Assembly: GCF_947492715.1 (NCBI RefSeq)
Contig: NZ_CANLNS010000003.1
Coordinates: forward strand, 62,001-126,000
Origin: an uncultured Psychroserpens sp.
GTDB taxonomy: Bacteria > Bacteroidota > Bacteroidia > Flavobacteriales > Flavobacteriaceae
DNA: 64,000 nucleotides
Reading direction: 5' to 3'
Part shown: piece by piece, positions 1 to 7,615 of the stretch
How positions within the stretch are numbered: the stretch's first letter is position 1
How the letters are laid out: every line of letters starts with the position of its first letter
The notes under the pieces: generated by a model
What the model was told of the DNA's origin: nothing
The model's database searches: none
What the model saw: only the letters and a program-made list of their open reading frames with translations
Made by a program: the position numbers and the translations under genes

Positions 1-864
1 AACATAATGTAAATCGAGCTTATGCATGTTTTGCTCATGGAAATCTTTTTGAGATAGGGCTTCGGTTAGTTCTCGACCACGATCTGTTCTAAAGTTAAAG
101 AAAACGACTACGTCACCTTCTTTTATTTGGGCTATTGGAAGATTGTCCTTGTCTACCATGACAATGGGTTTTATAAACTCATCGGTTACATCTTTATTGT
201 AGCTGTTTTCAATAACATCTGTTGCTGAGTGAGAATGCTCTCCTAAACCATTAACCAAAGCATCATATGCTAGTTTTATCCTTTCCCAACGTTTATCTCT
301 ATCCATAGCATAATATCGCCCAGTAACTGTAGCTAGCTTTGTGTTGGTATTTTTTATGTGTGTTTCTAAGGATGTAATGAAACCAAATCCAGATTTGGGA
401 TCAACATCTCGTCCATCGGTGAAGGCATGTACATATGAATGCTGAACACCACAATTATTGGCAGCATCTATTAGTCCAAATAAGTGATTAATGTGAGAGT
501 GTACACCTCCGTCGCTCACCAAGCCTAAAAAATGAACAGGTTTGTTGTTTGTTTTTGCATACTCAAAAGCATCTGTAAGGACACTTTCATTTTTTAAGGT
601 GTTATTTTTAACAGCTAAGTTAATTTTAACCAAGTCTTGATATACAATTCTACCTGCACCCAAGTTCATATGTCCAACCTCGCTATTTCCCATCTGGCCT
701 TCTGGCAAACCAACATGCAAACCGTCAGTTCTTAAGGTGGCGTGCGGATAGTTATGGTATAAAGAATCTATAAATGGTGTTTCGGCATGATCTATAGCGG
801 AAACTTTTGGATCTGGAGACATTCCCCATCCATCCAAAATCATTAAAATTACTTTTTTGTTCAT
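1..864 (-). CDS. gpmI: 2,3-bisphosphoglycerate-independent phosphoglycerate mutase, partial (C-terminus outside window)
   Basis: Cofactor-independent, metal-dependent enzyme that interconverts 3- and 2-phosphoglycerate in glycolysis and gluconeogenesis (cytosol). The first 288 codons are visible from the ATG at 864. The N-terminus reads MNKKVILMILDGWG, with the metal-binding Asp at residue 11. The MGNSEVGH motif carries the phosphate-accepting Ser at about residue 61. TDGRD and GRYYAMDRD, both typical of the substrate domain, follow. The reading frame is open to the window edge, and the usual family length is about 500 residues, so roughly 220 residues lie outside. A TATCTTTG box lies 22 bases upstream of the start. 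Identification is firm from the motifs. Confidence 0.95.
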   Translation of the reverse strand, partial: MNKKVILMILDGWGMSPDPKVSAIDHAETPFIDSLYHNYPHATLRTDGLHVGLPEGQMGNSEVGHMNLGAGRIVYQDLVKINLAVKNNTLKNESVLTDAFEYAKTNNKPVHFLGLVSDGGVHSHINHLFGLIDAANNCGVQHSYVHAFTDGRDVDPKSGFGFITSLETHIKNTNTKLATVTGRYYAMDRDKRWERIKLAYDALVNGLGEHSHSATDVIENSYNKDVTDEFIKPIVMVDKDNLPIAQIKEGDVVVFFNFRTDRGRELTEALSQKDFHEQNMHKLDLHYV

Positions 865-885
865 TGTTAAAAAATATTATGGAAT

Positions 886-893
886 CAAAGATA
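886..893 (-). promoter_or_regulatory. putative -7 box of gpmI promoter
   Basis: The minus strand reads TATCTTTG, an exact match to the Bacteroidota -7 consensus TAnnTTTG, 22 bases before the gpmI ATG. No clear TTG -33 element is visible at the expected distance. The rest of the 865-1128 gap shows nothing else I can name. Confidence 0.4.
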
Positions 894-1128
894 GATGTTT
901 CACACATTTAATTTCTATTTAAGATTGCAAAATATCATTAATTATCAATGCATTAGGATAGTACTTGATTTGTTAAAAATTCGAGGCTAATTGTGATTGT
1001 CTTAACATATTTGTTTACAAAGAGTTAAATAAATGTTATTAAAGATTTTTTTGTGTAACACTTTAGAATTTATGTCGTCTCTTTATTATAATCAAAAAAC
1101 AAAAATCAATTAATTAAAATCTTTCATC

Positions 1129-1515
1129 ATGAAAAAATCAGCAGTAATTATCGCAATCGCATTGGGGTTTTCTTTTACCTCTTTAAATGCAACAAACGAC
1201 ATTGTAACACCTTCTACTTACGAAACTACGGTAGCTAAAAGAGTGGTAGACCCATTTTGTGTTTCTATTATTAAAGGAGATATCGAAACGGTAAAAAAAT
1301 TAATTGACTTAGGTCAGGATGTCAATAAAAAATCAAACGGTTTAACCCCGGCAATGTATGCAGCTAAGTATAATAGATTAGATATTTTAAAACTTCTTGT
1401 AAAAGAAGGAGCGAAATTAAATTTAAAATCATCTAAAGGAATGACGGCAAAGAAGTATGCTGAAATTTCTAATGCGAAAGATGCTCTAGCTTACATTAAA
1501 GGGTTAGAATCGTAA
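1129..1515 (+). CDS. small exported ankyrin-repeat protein
   Basis: A 128-residue protein with an N-terminal signal peptide (MKKSAVIIAIALGFSF then a small-residue cleavage region near residue 21). It carries about two ankyrin repeats: residues about 45-75 (SIIKGDIETVKKLIDLG) and 76-110 (TPAMYAAKYNRLDILKLLVKEGA). Ankyrin repeats mediate protein-protein contacts; the signal peptide places this one in the periplasm or envelope. It stands alone, divergent from gpmI and convergent with the M48 peptidase, so context gives no partner. Small exported ankyrin proteins of this size are common in flavobacteria and mostly uncharacterised. The ATG at 1129 is chosen because it gives a complete signal peptide. 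Confidence 0.8.
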   Translation: MKKSAVIIAIALGFSFTSLNATNDIVTPSTYETTVAKRVVDPFCVSIIKGDIETVKKLIDLGQDVNKKSNGLTPAMYAAKYNRLDILKLLVKEGAKLNLKSSKGMTAKKYAEISNAKDALAYIKGLES

Positions 1516-1579
1516 ACGAAAAGTTTCTAAAGCAGAAACAATTATTTGAGTTAGTTAGTTGAAAATGCACTTTAAGAGA

Positions 1580-2350
1580 TTAAAGTGCATTTTTATATTT
1601 TTCAATAGATTCTTTAATTTTTTCTTTCCTGTTTTCTGGATCTGGATGGGTGCTCATTCGTTCAGGAACACGATTAGGTCCAGCAGCTGCTTTAAGAATT
1701 TCCATTACACCAATCATCTCTTCTGGATCGTAACCAGCATTAATCATAAATCTTACGCCCAGATCATCACTTTCTAGTTCATCCTCTCGACCATTAGTTA
1801 GCAACGTATTTTGACCAATTCCGCTTACTAAACCTCCAATATCTCCACCAACAGATCCTGCTGTGGCTAAACCTTGCCAATATTCGCTTTCTGCAATTCG
1901 CTCGGCACTATGACGCCCTAGTACATGTCCAATTTCATGGCCTAATACTCCAGCCAATTGTGATTCATTATCTAATTTAGAAAACAAGGCAAACGTAATA
2001 TATATTTGTCCGCCAGGTAAGGCAAAAGCATTAATTGTATTAGGATCTGCCAATAAATGAAATTCATAATTATAGGGTGTGTCTTTGGCGATACTACTAT
2101 TAACTAAACTACGTCCTACATTGTCAACAACTGCTTGGTATTGACTGTTAGGGTGCATCCCGCCATGTTGAGCTTCCATTTGAGGAGCACTTGCTAATCC
2201 AATCTGTATTTCCTTATCTGCCGTCATCGAAATGGTTTGCATACGTCCAGTATATGGATTTTCTTCCCTTTGACTACATCGTTTTACAACAAAAAAAAGT
2301 GCTATGGCAACGCCAATAAGTAATCTTACTTTAAAATTCTTTCCTCTCAT
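1580..2350 (-). CDS. M48 family metalloprotease
   Basis: A 256-residue zinc metallopeptidase of the LoiP/BepA-like M48 group, probably acting in envelope protein quality control. A hydrophobic segment at residues about 8-23 acts as a membrane anchor or signal. The zinc motif HEIGH is at 138-142, in GHEIGHVLGRHSAER, and the third ligand lies in ELESD near 191-195. A glycine-rich stretch (GGDIGGLVSGIG) separates the two. There is a cysteine at residue 25 just after the hydrophobic stretch, but KRC is not a good lipobox, so lipidation is doubtful. It lies 26 bases downstream of the M15 peptidase, so the two may be co-transcribed. Confidence 0.9.
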   Translation of the reverse strand: MRGKNFKVRLLIGVAIALFFVVKRCSQREENPYTGRMQTISMTADKEIQIGLASAPQMEAQHGGMHPNSQYQAVVDNVGRSLVNSSIAKDTPYNYEFHLLADPNTINAFALPGGQIYITFALFSKLDNESQLAGVLGHEIGHVLGRHSAERIAESEYWQGLATAGSVGGDIGGLVSGIGQNTLLTNGREDELESDDLGVRFMINAGYDPEEMIGVMEILKAAAGPNRVPERMSTHPDPENRKEKIKESIEKYKNAL

Positions 2351-2376
2351 GACTGTAATAATTAGTGTTTATAAAT

Positions 2377-3111
2377 TTACAAAAGTTCTGGATTTATATC
2401 TAAAATATTTTGATTCAGGTAATTAGTGATAAATGTTTCAGAAAAATGAGTCCCACCCATTAATTTTTCCGAAGTTATAATGTCTTTCAAATCGAGCTTA
2501 CGGTATGCTTTTAAATATGGTTTCGACAATGGTTTGTAACTGTAATGCCAAGGTTCATATTTAAACCCTTTTCTATCTTTCTCATTGGTGTATACCAAAT
2601 AAAACCCAAAATCATTTGCATGTTCGTCCATCCATGATTTAAATTTCGAAAACGGACCATCTCCCTCAAAATGACTAGGATTTAAAACATGCCTTGGCTG
2701 TTTTACGTTAGCATCGATGAGGTCTAAATCTGTTCCCCAATGATGGCGAGATGTTCCAGGAATTGTTGAATATTCTATGATTTTTCTGATGCTTTCTTTA
2801 GGTGATAACCCATTATTAATATTTTGCTGATACTTCCGCTCCCAAATTCTATTTTGGTGTTGAAACCCTCTATAACTAGACACAACTTGTATTCGAATGT
2901 CACTTTTTAGTGCTTCAGAAGTTAATTTTATAAAGGCATCATATGCATCTTTTCTTAGATTAAAACCGTCTCCAAATAACTGTGGATTACCTTTTCCGAT
3001 AAGCTCTTTGTAGGATATAATTTTTGTAGCATTTTGAAATGCAAGTTGAGGAAAAATAGATAAACCTATTCCTGCTAGTGTTGTTGTTTTAAAAAAATGT
3101 CGTCTATTCAT
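2377..3111 (-). CDS. M15 family D-alanyl-D-alanine carboxypeptidase (VanY-like)
   Basis: A 244-residue periplasmic peptidoglycan peptidase that would trim D-Ala from stem peptides. The N-terminus MNRRHFFKTTTLAGIGL has a twin-arginine-like pattern followed by a short hydrophobic stretch, so Tat export is possible; tatA lies elsewhere in this window. Family motifs are present: SRHHWGTDLDL (residues about 121-131, fitting SxHxxGxxxD with zinc ligands His123 and Asp130) and the C-terminal EPWHYS supplying the third ligand. The family assignment is firm; the exact substrate is inferred. It lies upstream of the M48 peptidase on the same strand. Confidence 0.88.
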   Translation of the reverse strand: MNRRHFFKTTTLAGIGLSIFPQLAFQNATKIISYKELIGKGNPQLFGDGFNLRKDAYDAFIKLTSEALKSDIRIQVVSSYRGFQHQNRIWERKYQQNINNGLSPKESIRKIIEYSTIPGTSRHHWGTDLDLIDANVKQPRHVLNPSHFEGDGPFSKFKSWMDEHANDFGFYLVYTNEKDRKGFKYEPWHYSYKPLSKPYLKAYRKLDLKDIITSEKLMGGTHFSETFITNYLNQNILDINPELL

Positions 3112-3252
3112 TATACTTTTCTATTGCATAATATGTGCCAATTTATTTCCTTTGCCCAGCATTTTAATTTAAGGTGATATCTTGGCTAATATTGAAGATG
3201 CTCTACATCAAACTTAAGTAAAAATAATTATCTTCACTTAAAATATTGATAC

Positions 3253-3678
3253 ATGTCATTTCGCTTTAAAATTTTAGATAAATCTCAAATAAATGAAGTT
3301 ATTCCTTTAGTGCAAGAGCTTAGTGCACATAAAGTCTCAGAAGCTATATTAAAAGAACGTTTTGCAGAGATGGTAACTCAGAATTATGAATGTGCAGTTA
3401 TTTATGATAATGACAAATTGATTGGTGTTTCGGGGCTTTGGTTTTGTACACGTCATTATGCTGGAAAAACTGTGGAGATTGATCATGTTTATATTGAAAG
3501 TGTCTATAGAGGAAAAGGACTTGGAAAACAATTTCTAAATTGGATCTATGATTATGTTAAAACAAAAGGGTGCACAACGGTAGAACTAAATACTTATGTG
3601 CAAAATTACCCATCACATAAATTCTACTATAATGAAGGCTTTGAAATTTTAGGATATCATTTTTTGAAAAAGTTCTGA
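3253..3678 (+). CDS. GNAT family N-acetyltransferase
   Basis: A 141-residue acetyl-CoA-dependent acyltransferase fold. The acetyl-CoA pyrophosphate loop is visible as the RGKGLGKQFLNW stretch at about residues 85-96 (R/Q-x-x-G-x-G/A pattern), preceded by the beta-4 strand EIDHVYIES. The C-terminal FYYNEGFE matches the common GNAT ending (F/Y-Y-x-x-x-G-F). The acceptor cannot be predicted: it could be an amino acid, polyamine or protein amine. It is a single gene, upstream of tRNA-Gly and divergent from the M15/M48 pair. Confidence 0.85.
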   Translation: MSFRFKILDKSQINEVIPLVQELSAHKVSEAILKERFAEMVTQNYECAVIYDNDKLIGVSGLWFCTRHYAGKTVEIDHVYIESVYRGKGLGKQFLNWIYDYVKTKGCTTVELNTYVQNYPSHKFYYNEGFEILGYHFLKKF

Positions 3679-3708
3679 AATTCTTTATCAAAAAGTGAAA
3701 AGATAGTT

Positions 3709-3716
3709 TATATTTG
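3709..3716 (+). promoter_or_regulatory. -7 box of the tRNA-Gly promoter
   Basis: TATATTTG matches the Bacteroidota -7 consensus exactly and ends 10 bases before the first base of the tRNA, a spacing that fits a start site just upstream of the mature 5' end. No perfect TTG -33 element is seen. Confidence 0.55.
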
Positions 3717-3726
3717 CCGCCAGAAT

Positions 3727-3799
3727 GCGAGAGTAGCTCAGTTGGTAGAGCGTCAGCCTTCCAAGCTGAATGTCGCCGGTTCGAACCCGGTCTCTCGCT
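3727..3799 (+). tRNA. tRNA-Gly (anticodon TCC)
   Basis: A 73-base cloverleaf. The acceptor stem GCGAGAG pairs with CTCTCGC, and the discriminator is T. The D-arm is GCTCAGTTGGTAGAGC. The anticodon stem TCAGC/GCTGA encloses the loop CTTCCAA, giving anticodon TCC (glycine). The T-arm is CCGGTTCGAACCCGG. CCA is not encoded, as usual in this phylum. A terminator follows immediately. No second tRNA was seen nearby. Confidence 0.95.
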
Positions 3800-3800
3800 C

Positions 3801-3832
3801 AAAACTTCATCAAAACCTGATGAAGTTTTTTT
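3801..3832 (+). terminator. intrinsic terminator of tRNA-Gly
   Basis: Perfect inverted repeat AAAACTTCATC (3801-3811) / GATGAAGTTTT (3819-3829) followed by a T-run on the plus strand. It begins one base after the tRNA and overlaps the pepE stop codon on the other strand, so it may serve both converging transcripts. Confidence 0.8.
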
Positions 3833-4538
3833 ATTTTAAATGACTGAGTTCAATACCAGATTGCACTTCATATGGAGCTTTGTTGTATTCAAATATTCTA
3901 GCATCAAGAGGTCCTTTTAAAACAACTGAATCTCCATTGACTTCTAACCAACTACCTTCGCGAATACCTACTACGGGTTGTGTATTAAATTTGTGAAACT
4001 CTTTAATTCTTGTTTCTCGAGTTTCGCCCATATGCTTACTTGTTGGATCTGGATCAAGATAATGCGGATTAATATTAAAAGGTACAAACCCGAAAGTTTT
4101 AAAACTTGGAGGATACACAATAGGCATGTCATTGGTAGTGTTAACTGTAAGTCCGCAAATATTACTGCCTGCACTTGTACCTAAGTACGGCGTCCCATTT
4201 TTAACTGTAGTTTTTATGGTATCAATAAGATCATTTTTGTAAAGTTGATTAACCAATACAAAGGTGTTTCCACCACCAGTAAATATACCTTTTGCTTTAC
4301 TAATCGCCTCTTTTGGGTTATCAAATTCATGGATGCCTACTACTTTTTTGTCGATTTTTTCAAACGCCTTGTTAACGTTAGAAGTGTATTCATCGTGCGT
4401 AATTCCGCCAGGTCTTGCGTATGGAATAAATAGAATTTCCGAAGTATGCTCAAAGAAATCGCTTAATACCTCTAGTAAATAATCTAAAGGCTCTCCACCA
4501 TGAACAGTTGATGTACTAGCAATAATTATATTTTTCAT
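3831..4538 (-). CDS. pepE: dipeptidase PepE (alpha-aspartyl dipeptidase, family S51)
   Basis: A 235-residue cytosolic serine peptidase that hydrolyses dipeptides with N-terminal aspartate. The nucleophile elbow GTSAGSN (Ser at about residue 123) and the upstream GGGNTF loop are diagnostic for S51. Further family motifs are PYARPGG near residue 40 and NPHY, with the catalytic His, near residue 160. Length agrees with E. coli PepE (229 residues). It is a single gene, convergent with the tRNA. The ATG at 4538 gives a direct start into the first beta strand (KNIIIAST). Confidence 0.9.
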   Translation of the reverse strand: MKNIIIASTSTVHGGEPLDYLLEVLSDFFEHTSEILFIPYARPGGITHDEYTSNVNKAFEKIDKKVVGIHEFDNPKEAISKAKGIFTGGGNTFVLVNQLYKNDLIDTIKTTVKNGTPYLGTSAGSNICGLTVNTTNDMPIVYPPSFKTFGFVPFNINPHYLDPDPTSKHMGETRETRIKEFHKFNTQPVVGIREGSWLEVNGDSVVLKGPLDARIFEYNKAPYEVQSGIELSHLK

Positions 4539-4653
4539 TGGTTGTAATTTGTTGTAAATTTAGGTAAAGGATTAATTTAACAAAAGTTTAGTTAGTCTTT
4601 ATTAATAAATTAAGTTTTCAAATCATTTCTTTACTTAACTAAAAATATCAACT

Positions 4654-5466
4654 ATGAAGAAACTATTACTTTTTTGCATTGCATTGTCTTCTTTTGTTGC
4701 GGTTTCTCAGGACATAAAACGTGTAAAGGTTGATGGGAAAATTATCGTTGAAGGTAATGATGTGGTTGGGATTACGGTGTTTAATACATCTTCAAATAAA
4801 GGTGTAATAACTAATGAAAATGGAGAGTTTACGATTGAAGTTGCTTTAAATGATTTTGTAGAGTTTAGAGCTTTGCAATATCAAAACTTCGATTTACAAA
4901 TAACAGAGGCAATTATCAAGTCTAAACGCATGCGCGTTTTCTTAATTGAAGAAATCAATAAATTGGATGAGGTTTTAGTGTTAACTAAAGGGCTTTCGGG
5001 AGATTTAAAAACAGATGTGTCAACGGTTAAAACATTTAATCCTAAGCTAGATGCGTTATATTTTGGGATAAAAAAGAGTGATGAATATGATTTTTCTGAT
5101 GACGAGCGCTCTCAGATTAAAAATGAAGCTATGCATTCGCAATCAAAAACAATGGTAAATGGGCTGAACGTTGTGAATGTCGTTGATCAATTGTTATTAC
5201 CATTATTTAGAAGTAAGGTAAAGGATAAAAAAAAGAAAGGCATTCCTGAGGTTCCTGTAGCATCTATTAAATACTACTTTGGATCAGAATTTATAATGGA
5301 TAATTTCAAAATACCAGAGCATCGTGTTGAAGAATTTATTCAATTCGTTGAAGACGATAAAACCTTTGATTTTAGTCTTTTAAATTATGGGCGAGAACTA
5401 GAATTTCTTGAAGTTCTTAATAAAAAAAGTAAAGAATTTTTAAAGAAAGATAGTGATAAAGAATAA
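4654..5466 (+). CDS. exported carboxypeptidase-like regulatory domain protein, tandem copy 1
   Basis: A 270-residue protein with a cleaved signal peptide (MKKLLLFCIALSSFVAVSQ). It is followed by one carboxypeptidase-D regulatory-like beta-sandwich at about residues 25-110 (VEGNDVVGITVFNTSSNKGV, then TNENGEFTI, ending in the KLDEVLV strand). This fold is used as an N-terminal extension in SusC/TonB receptors and as free-standing envelope proteins. The C-terminal half (115-270) is helical, charged and of unknown function. It is the first of three consecutive paralogues and the most diverged. The stop overlaps the start of copy 2 by 14 bases, which suggests coupled translation. Confidence 0.75.
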   Translation: MKKLLLFCIALSSFVAVSQDIKRVKVDGKIIVEGNDVVGITVFNTSSNKGVITNENGEFTIEVALNDFVEFRALQYQNFDLQITEAIIKSKRMRVFLIEEINKLDEVLVLTKGLSGDLKTDVSTVKTFNPKLDALYFGIKKSDEYDFSDDERSQIKNEAMHSQSKTMVNGLNVVNVVDQLLLPLFRSKVKDKKKKGIPEVPVASIKYYFGSEFIMDNFKIPEHRVEEFIQFVEDDKTFDFSLLNYGRELEFLEVLNKKSKEFLKKDSDKE

Positions 5467-6220
5467 GCTCTGTTTTTTTGTGTTTGCCGTTTTACTGTCT
5501 TCAAATTTACTAGCACAAACCAAAGATATTTCAGGAAAAATTGTTGCTAAGGGTGATTTAGAAGGCATTCATATTATTAACAAAACAGCAAGTAAATTTA
5601 CCATAAGTAATGATAAAGGAGGTTTTGTGATTCCTGCTAAGTTGAATGATACGATCATGGTTTCAGGAATTCAATACAAACCTGAAGAATTTATTATTAC
5701 TGATATTATCCTACAAACGAAATCGGTTACGGTAAATTTAGAGGAGAACGTTAATAAGTTAGATCAGGTAATTGTTGGAAAAGTACTTACTGGAGATTTG
5801 ATGTCTGACATCGAAAACAGTGATGTTAAACGCGAGATTAATTTTTATGATGTTGGAATACCTGGATATACTGGCCCAAGAATGAAGCAAAGTGAGCGTC
5901 GATTGTATGAGGCCAATAGTGGAGGCGGTCTCTTACCTTTAAACCCGTTAATTAATTGGATATCTGGAAGAACAAAACGATTAAAAGAACAAATTAAACG
6001 CGAGGAATTAAATCGAGCTATAGACAAAACCGAAGAACTTTACTCCGAACTGTTATTTGAAACAGACACTTTAGATGTAACCAAACGAAAAGAATTTTTC
6101 TACTTTAGTGGTTACGATCCTAAATTTTTACCGTTAAGTAAAACAAATGATGAACTCAAAATGCTTGAGTTTTTAAAGGAAAAACTTAAAGCATTTAAAC
6201 TGCAAATTGAGGAAGATTGA
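5453..6220 (+). CDS. exported carboxypeptidase-like regulatory domain protein, tandem copy 2
   Basis: A 255-residue paralogue of its two neighbours. The start must be GTG at 5453, because this alone gives the signal peptide (MIKNKLCFFVFAVLLSS). The regulatory-like domain spans about 25-108 (DLEGIHIINKT, SNDKGGFVIPAKLNDT). A motif block shared closely with copy 3 follows: LTGDL, SDIENSD and FYDVGIPGY. The basic C-terminal half has the WISGRTKRLKEQIKREEL segment. The function is unknown. The non-ATG start and the 14-base overlap with copy 1 point to translational coupling. Confidence 0.72.
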   Translation: MIKNKLCFFVFAVLLSSNLLAQTKDISGKIVAKGDLEGIHIINKTASKFTISNDKGGFVIPAKLNDTIMVSGIQYKPEEFIITDIILQTKSVTVNLEENVNKLDQVIVGKVLTGDLMSDIENSDVKREINFYDVGIPGYTGPRMKQSERRLYEANSGGGLLPLNPLINWISGRTKRLKEQIKREELNRAIDKTEELYSELLFETDTLDVTKRKEFFYFSGYDPKFLPLSKTNDELKMLEFLKEKLKAFKLQIEED

Positions 6221-7007
6221 TTACATACTAGTTATAATTGTTTCCATATTTACGTTGGTGAATGGAAATGCTCAGACCATTACTTTAAAAGGGAAAGTCA
6301 TTGCTAGTTCAGATTTAGAAAGCATACATGTACTTAATATAACGGCACAAAAATTTACCGTTACTAATGATAAAGGAGATTTTGAAATCCCTGCTAAACT
6401 CAATGACACTCTGCTTATATCAAGCGTTCAATATACACCCCAAAATATTGTTGTAACTAAAACAACCATTGAAATGAGGTCTATTGTAATTACATTGTCA
6501 GATAGAGTGAATGAGCTAGATGAAGTGGTTGTAGGCAAGATTTTAACGGGAGATTTATTATCTGACATCGAAAATAGTGATGCTAAACGTGATATTAACT
6601 TTTATGATGTAGGAATACCAGGCTATGTTGGCAAACCTAAAACACAAAGAGAACGAAAATTATATGAAGCAGATGCTGGAAAATCTATTGTAATAGCACC
6701 TTTATTTATAGGCATAAATATTCATAAAATTTTAAATAAAATATCAGGCCGAACGAAAAAACTTAAACGAGCAGTAACGCTAGAAAAACAAGATAAATGC
6801 TTAAAGAAAGTAACAGAAGAGTTTTCAGATTTGTTATTTGAAAACTATGACATTGAAGCACATTTAAAAACGGCTTTCTTTTATTATGTATCTGATGATC
6901 CTAAGTTTTTAGATTTGTGTAAGGCAGATAATAGTTTAAAAACCTATGAGTTTTTAATACAGAAACTCTATTCCTTTAACGATACCGATGACACATCTAA
7001 AGATTAA
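6207..7007 (+). CDS. exported carboxypeptidase-like regulatory domain protein, tandem copy 3
   Basis: A 266-residue paralogue. The start is TTG at 6207, again overlapping the preceding stop by 14 bases; it supplies the signal peptide (MRKIDYILVIIVSIFTLV, cleavage near NAQ). The regulatory-like domain is at about 27-112. The blocks LTGDL, SDIENSD, FYDVGIPGY and KISGRTKKLKR mirror copy 2 closely, showing that copies 2 and 3 are the more recent duplicates. The likely location is periplasm or outer-membrane inner face. The function is not known. It is followed by the DUF6702 and M1 peptidase genes on the same strand. Confidence 0.72.
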   Translation: MRKIDYILVIIVSIFTLVNGNAQTITLKGKVIASSDLESIHVLNITAQKFTVTNDKGDFEIPAKLNDTLLISSVQYTPQNIVVTKTTIEMRSIVITLSDRVNELDEVVVGKILTGDLLSDIENSDAKRDINFYDVGIPGYVGKPKTQRERKLYEADAGKSIVIAPLFIGINIHKILNKISGRTKKLKRAVTLEKQDKCLKKVTEEFSDLLFENYDIEAHLKTAFFYYVSDDPKFLDLCKADNSLKTYEFLIQKLYSFNDTDDTSKD

Positions 7008-7092
7008 CTACACCGAAATTTAAAGATATTATTAACATTTTTAAGCTAAAATTAATTAGTAAAATGGCTATTTTTACGAATTATTGATTGTT

Positions 7093-7593
7093 ATGAACTT
7101 TTTTAAAGCCATTTTTCTGGCTGTTATTTTTCCTGTGGTTATGTTAACTGCACATAAATATTATGTGAGTGTAACACAGATGAGTTATGTAAAAGAAAAA
7201 AAATCAGTCCAAATTATTTCCAGAATTGATATTGCCGATTTAGAATTAACGCTACAAGAACGGTATGATAAAAATATCAAAATGACCACAATTGATGAAA
7301 AGCCTATGGTTGACGACTATGTCAAGAAGTACTTAAATCAAAAAATAGAGATTAAAATTAATACCCAAGATGTTGCCTTTGAATATATAGGAAAGGAATA
7401 TGATAATGACGTTGTTGTGTGTTACTTAGAAATAGAGAATGTCGATAGTATAGCAACAATAGAAATTAGTAATACTGTACTTTTCGATTTGTTTCCGAAG
7501 CAAAAAAATGTTGTTAAAACGAAAATAAATTCTGAAGTAAATAATTTGATATTTACCTCAGAAGACCGAAATCAATACTTAAATTTTAAATAA
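7093..7593 (+). CDS. DUF6702 family protein
   Basis: A 166-residue exported protein of the DUF6702 family. The N-terminal hydrophobic segment NFFKAIFLAVIFPVVMLTA is followed by HKYYVSVTQM, the family hallmark, and a beta-rich body. ATG at 7093 is preferred over the TTG nine bases upstream because it begins directly with the signal segment. In flavobacteria this family commonly sits directly before an M1 metallopeptidase gene, as it does here (23 bases upstream). A shared role in envelope peptide processing is therefore plausible but unproven. Confidence 0.75.
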   Translation: MNFFKAIFLAVIFPVVMLTAHKYYVSVTQMSYVKEKKSVQIISRIDIADLELTLQERYDKNIKMTTIDEKPMVDDYVKKYLNQKIEIKINTQDVAFEYIGKEYDNDVVVCYLEIENVDSIATIEISNTVLFDLFPKQKNVVKTKINSEVNNLIFTSEDRNQYLNFK

Positions 7594-7615
7594 ATCAACC
7601 TTTTTAATACTAGCT

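Noticed and set aside
3557-3802. Open frame on the minus strand across tRNA-Gly
   Set aside because: It runs through the tRNA and over the end of the GNAT gene; the tRNA fold and coding signal of the other strand explain the sequence.
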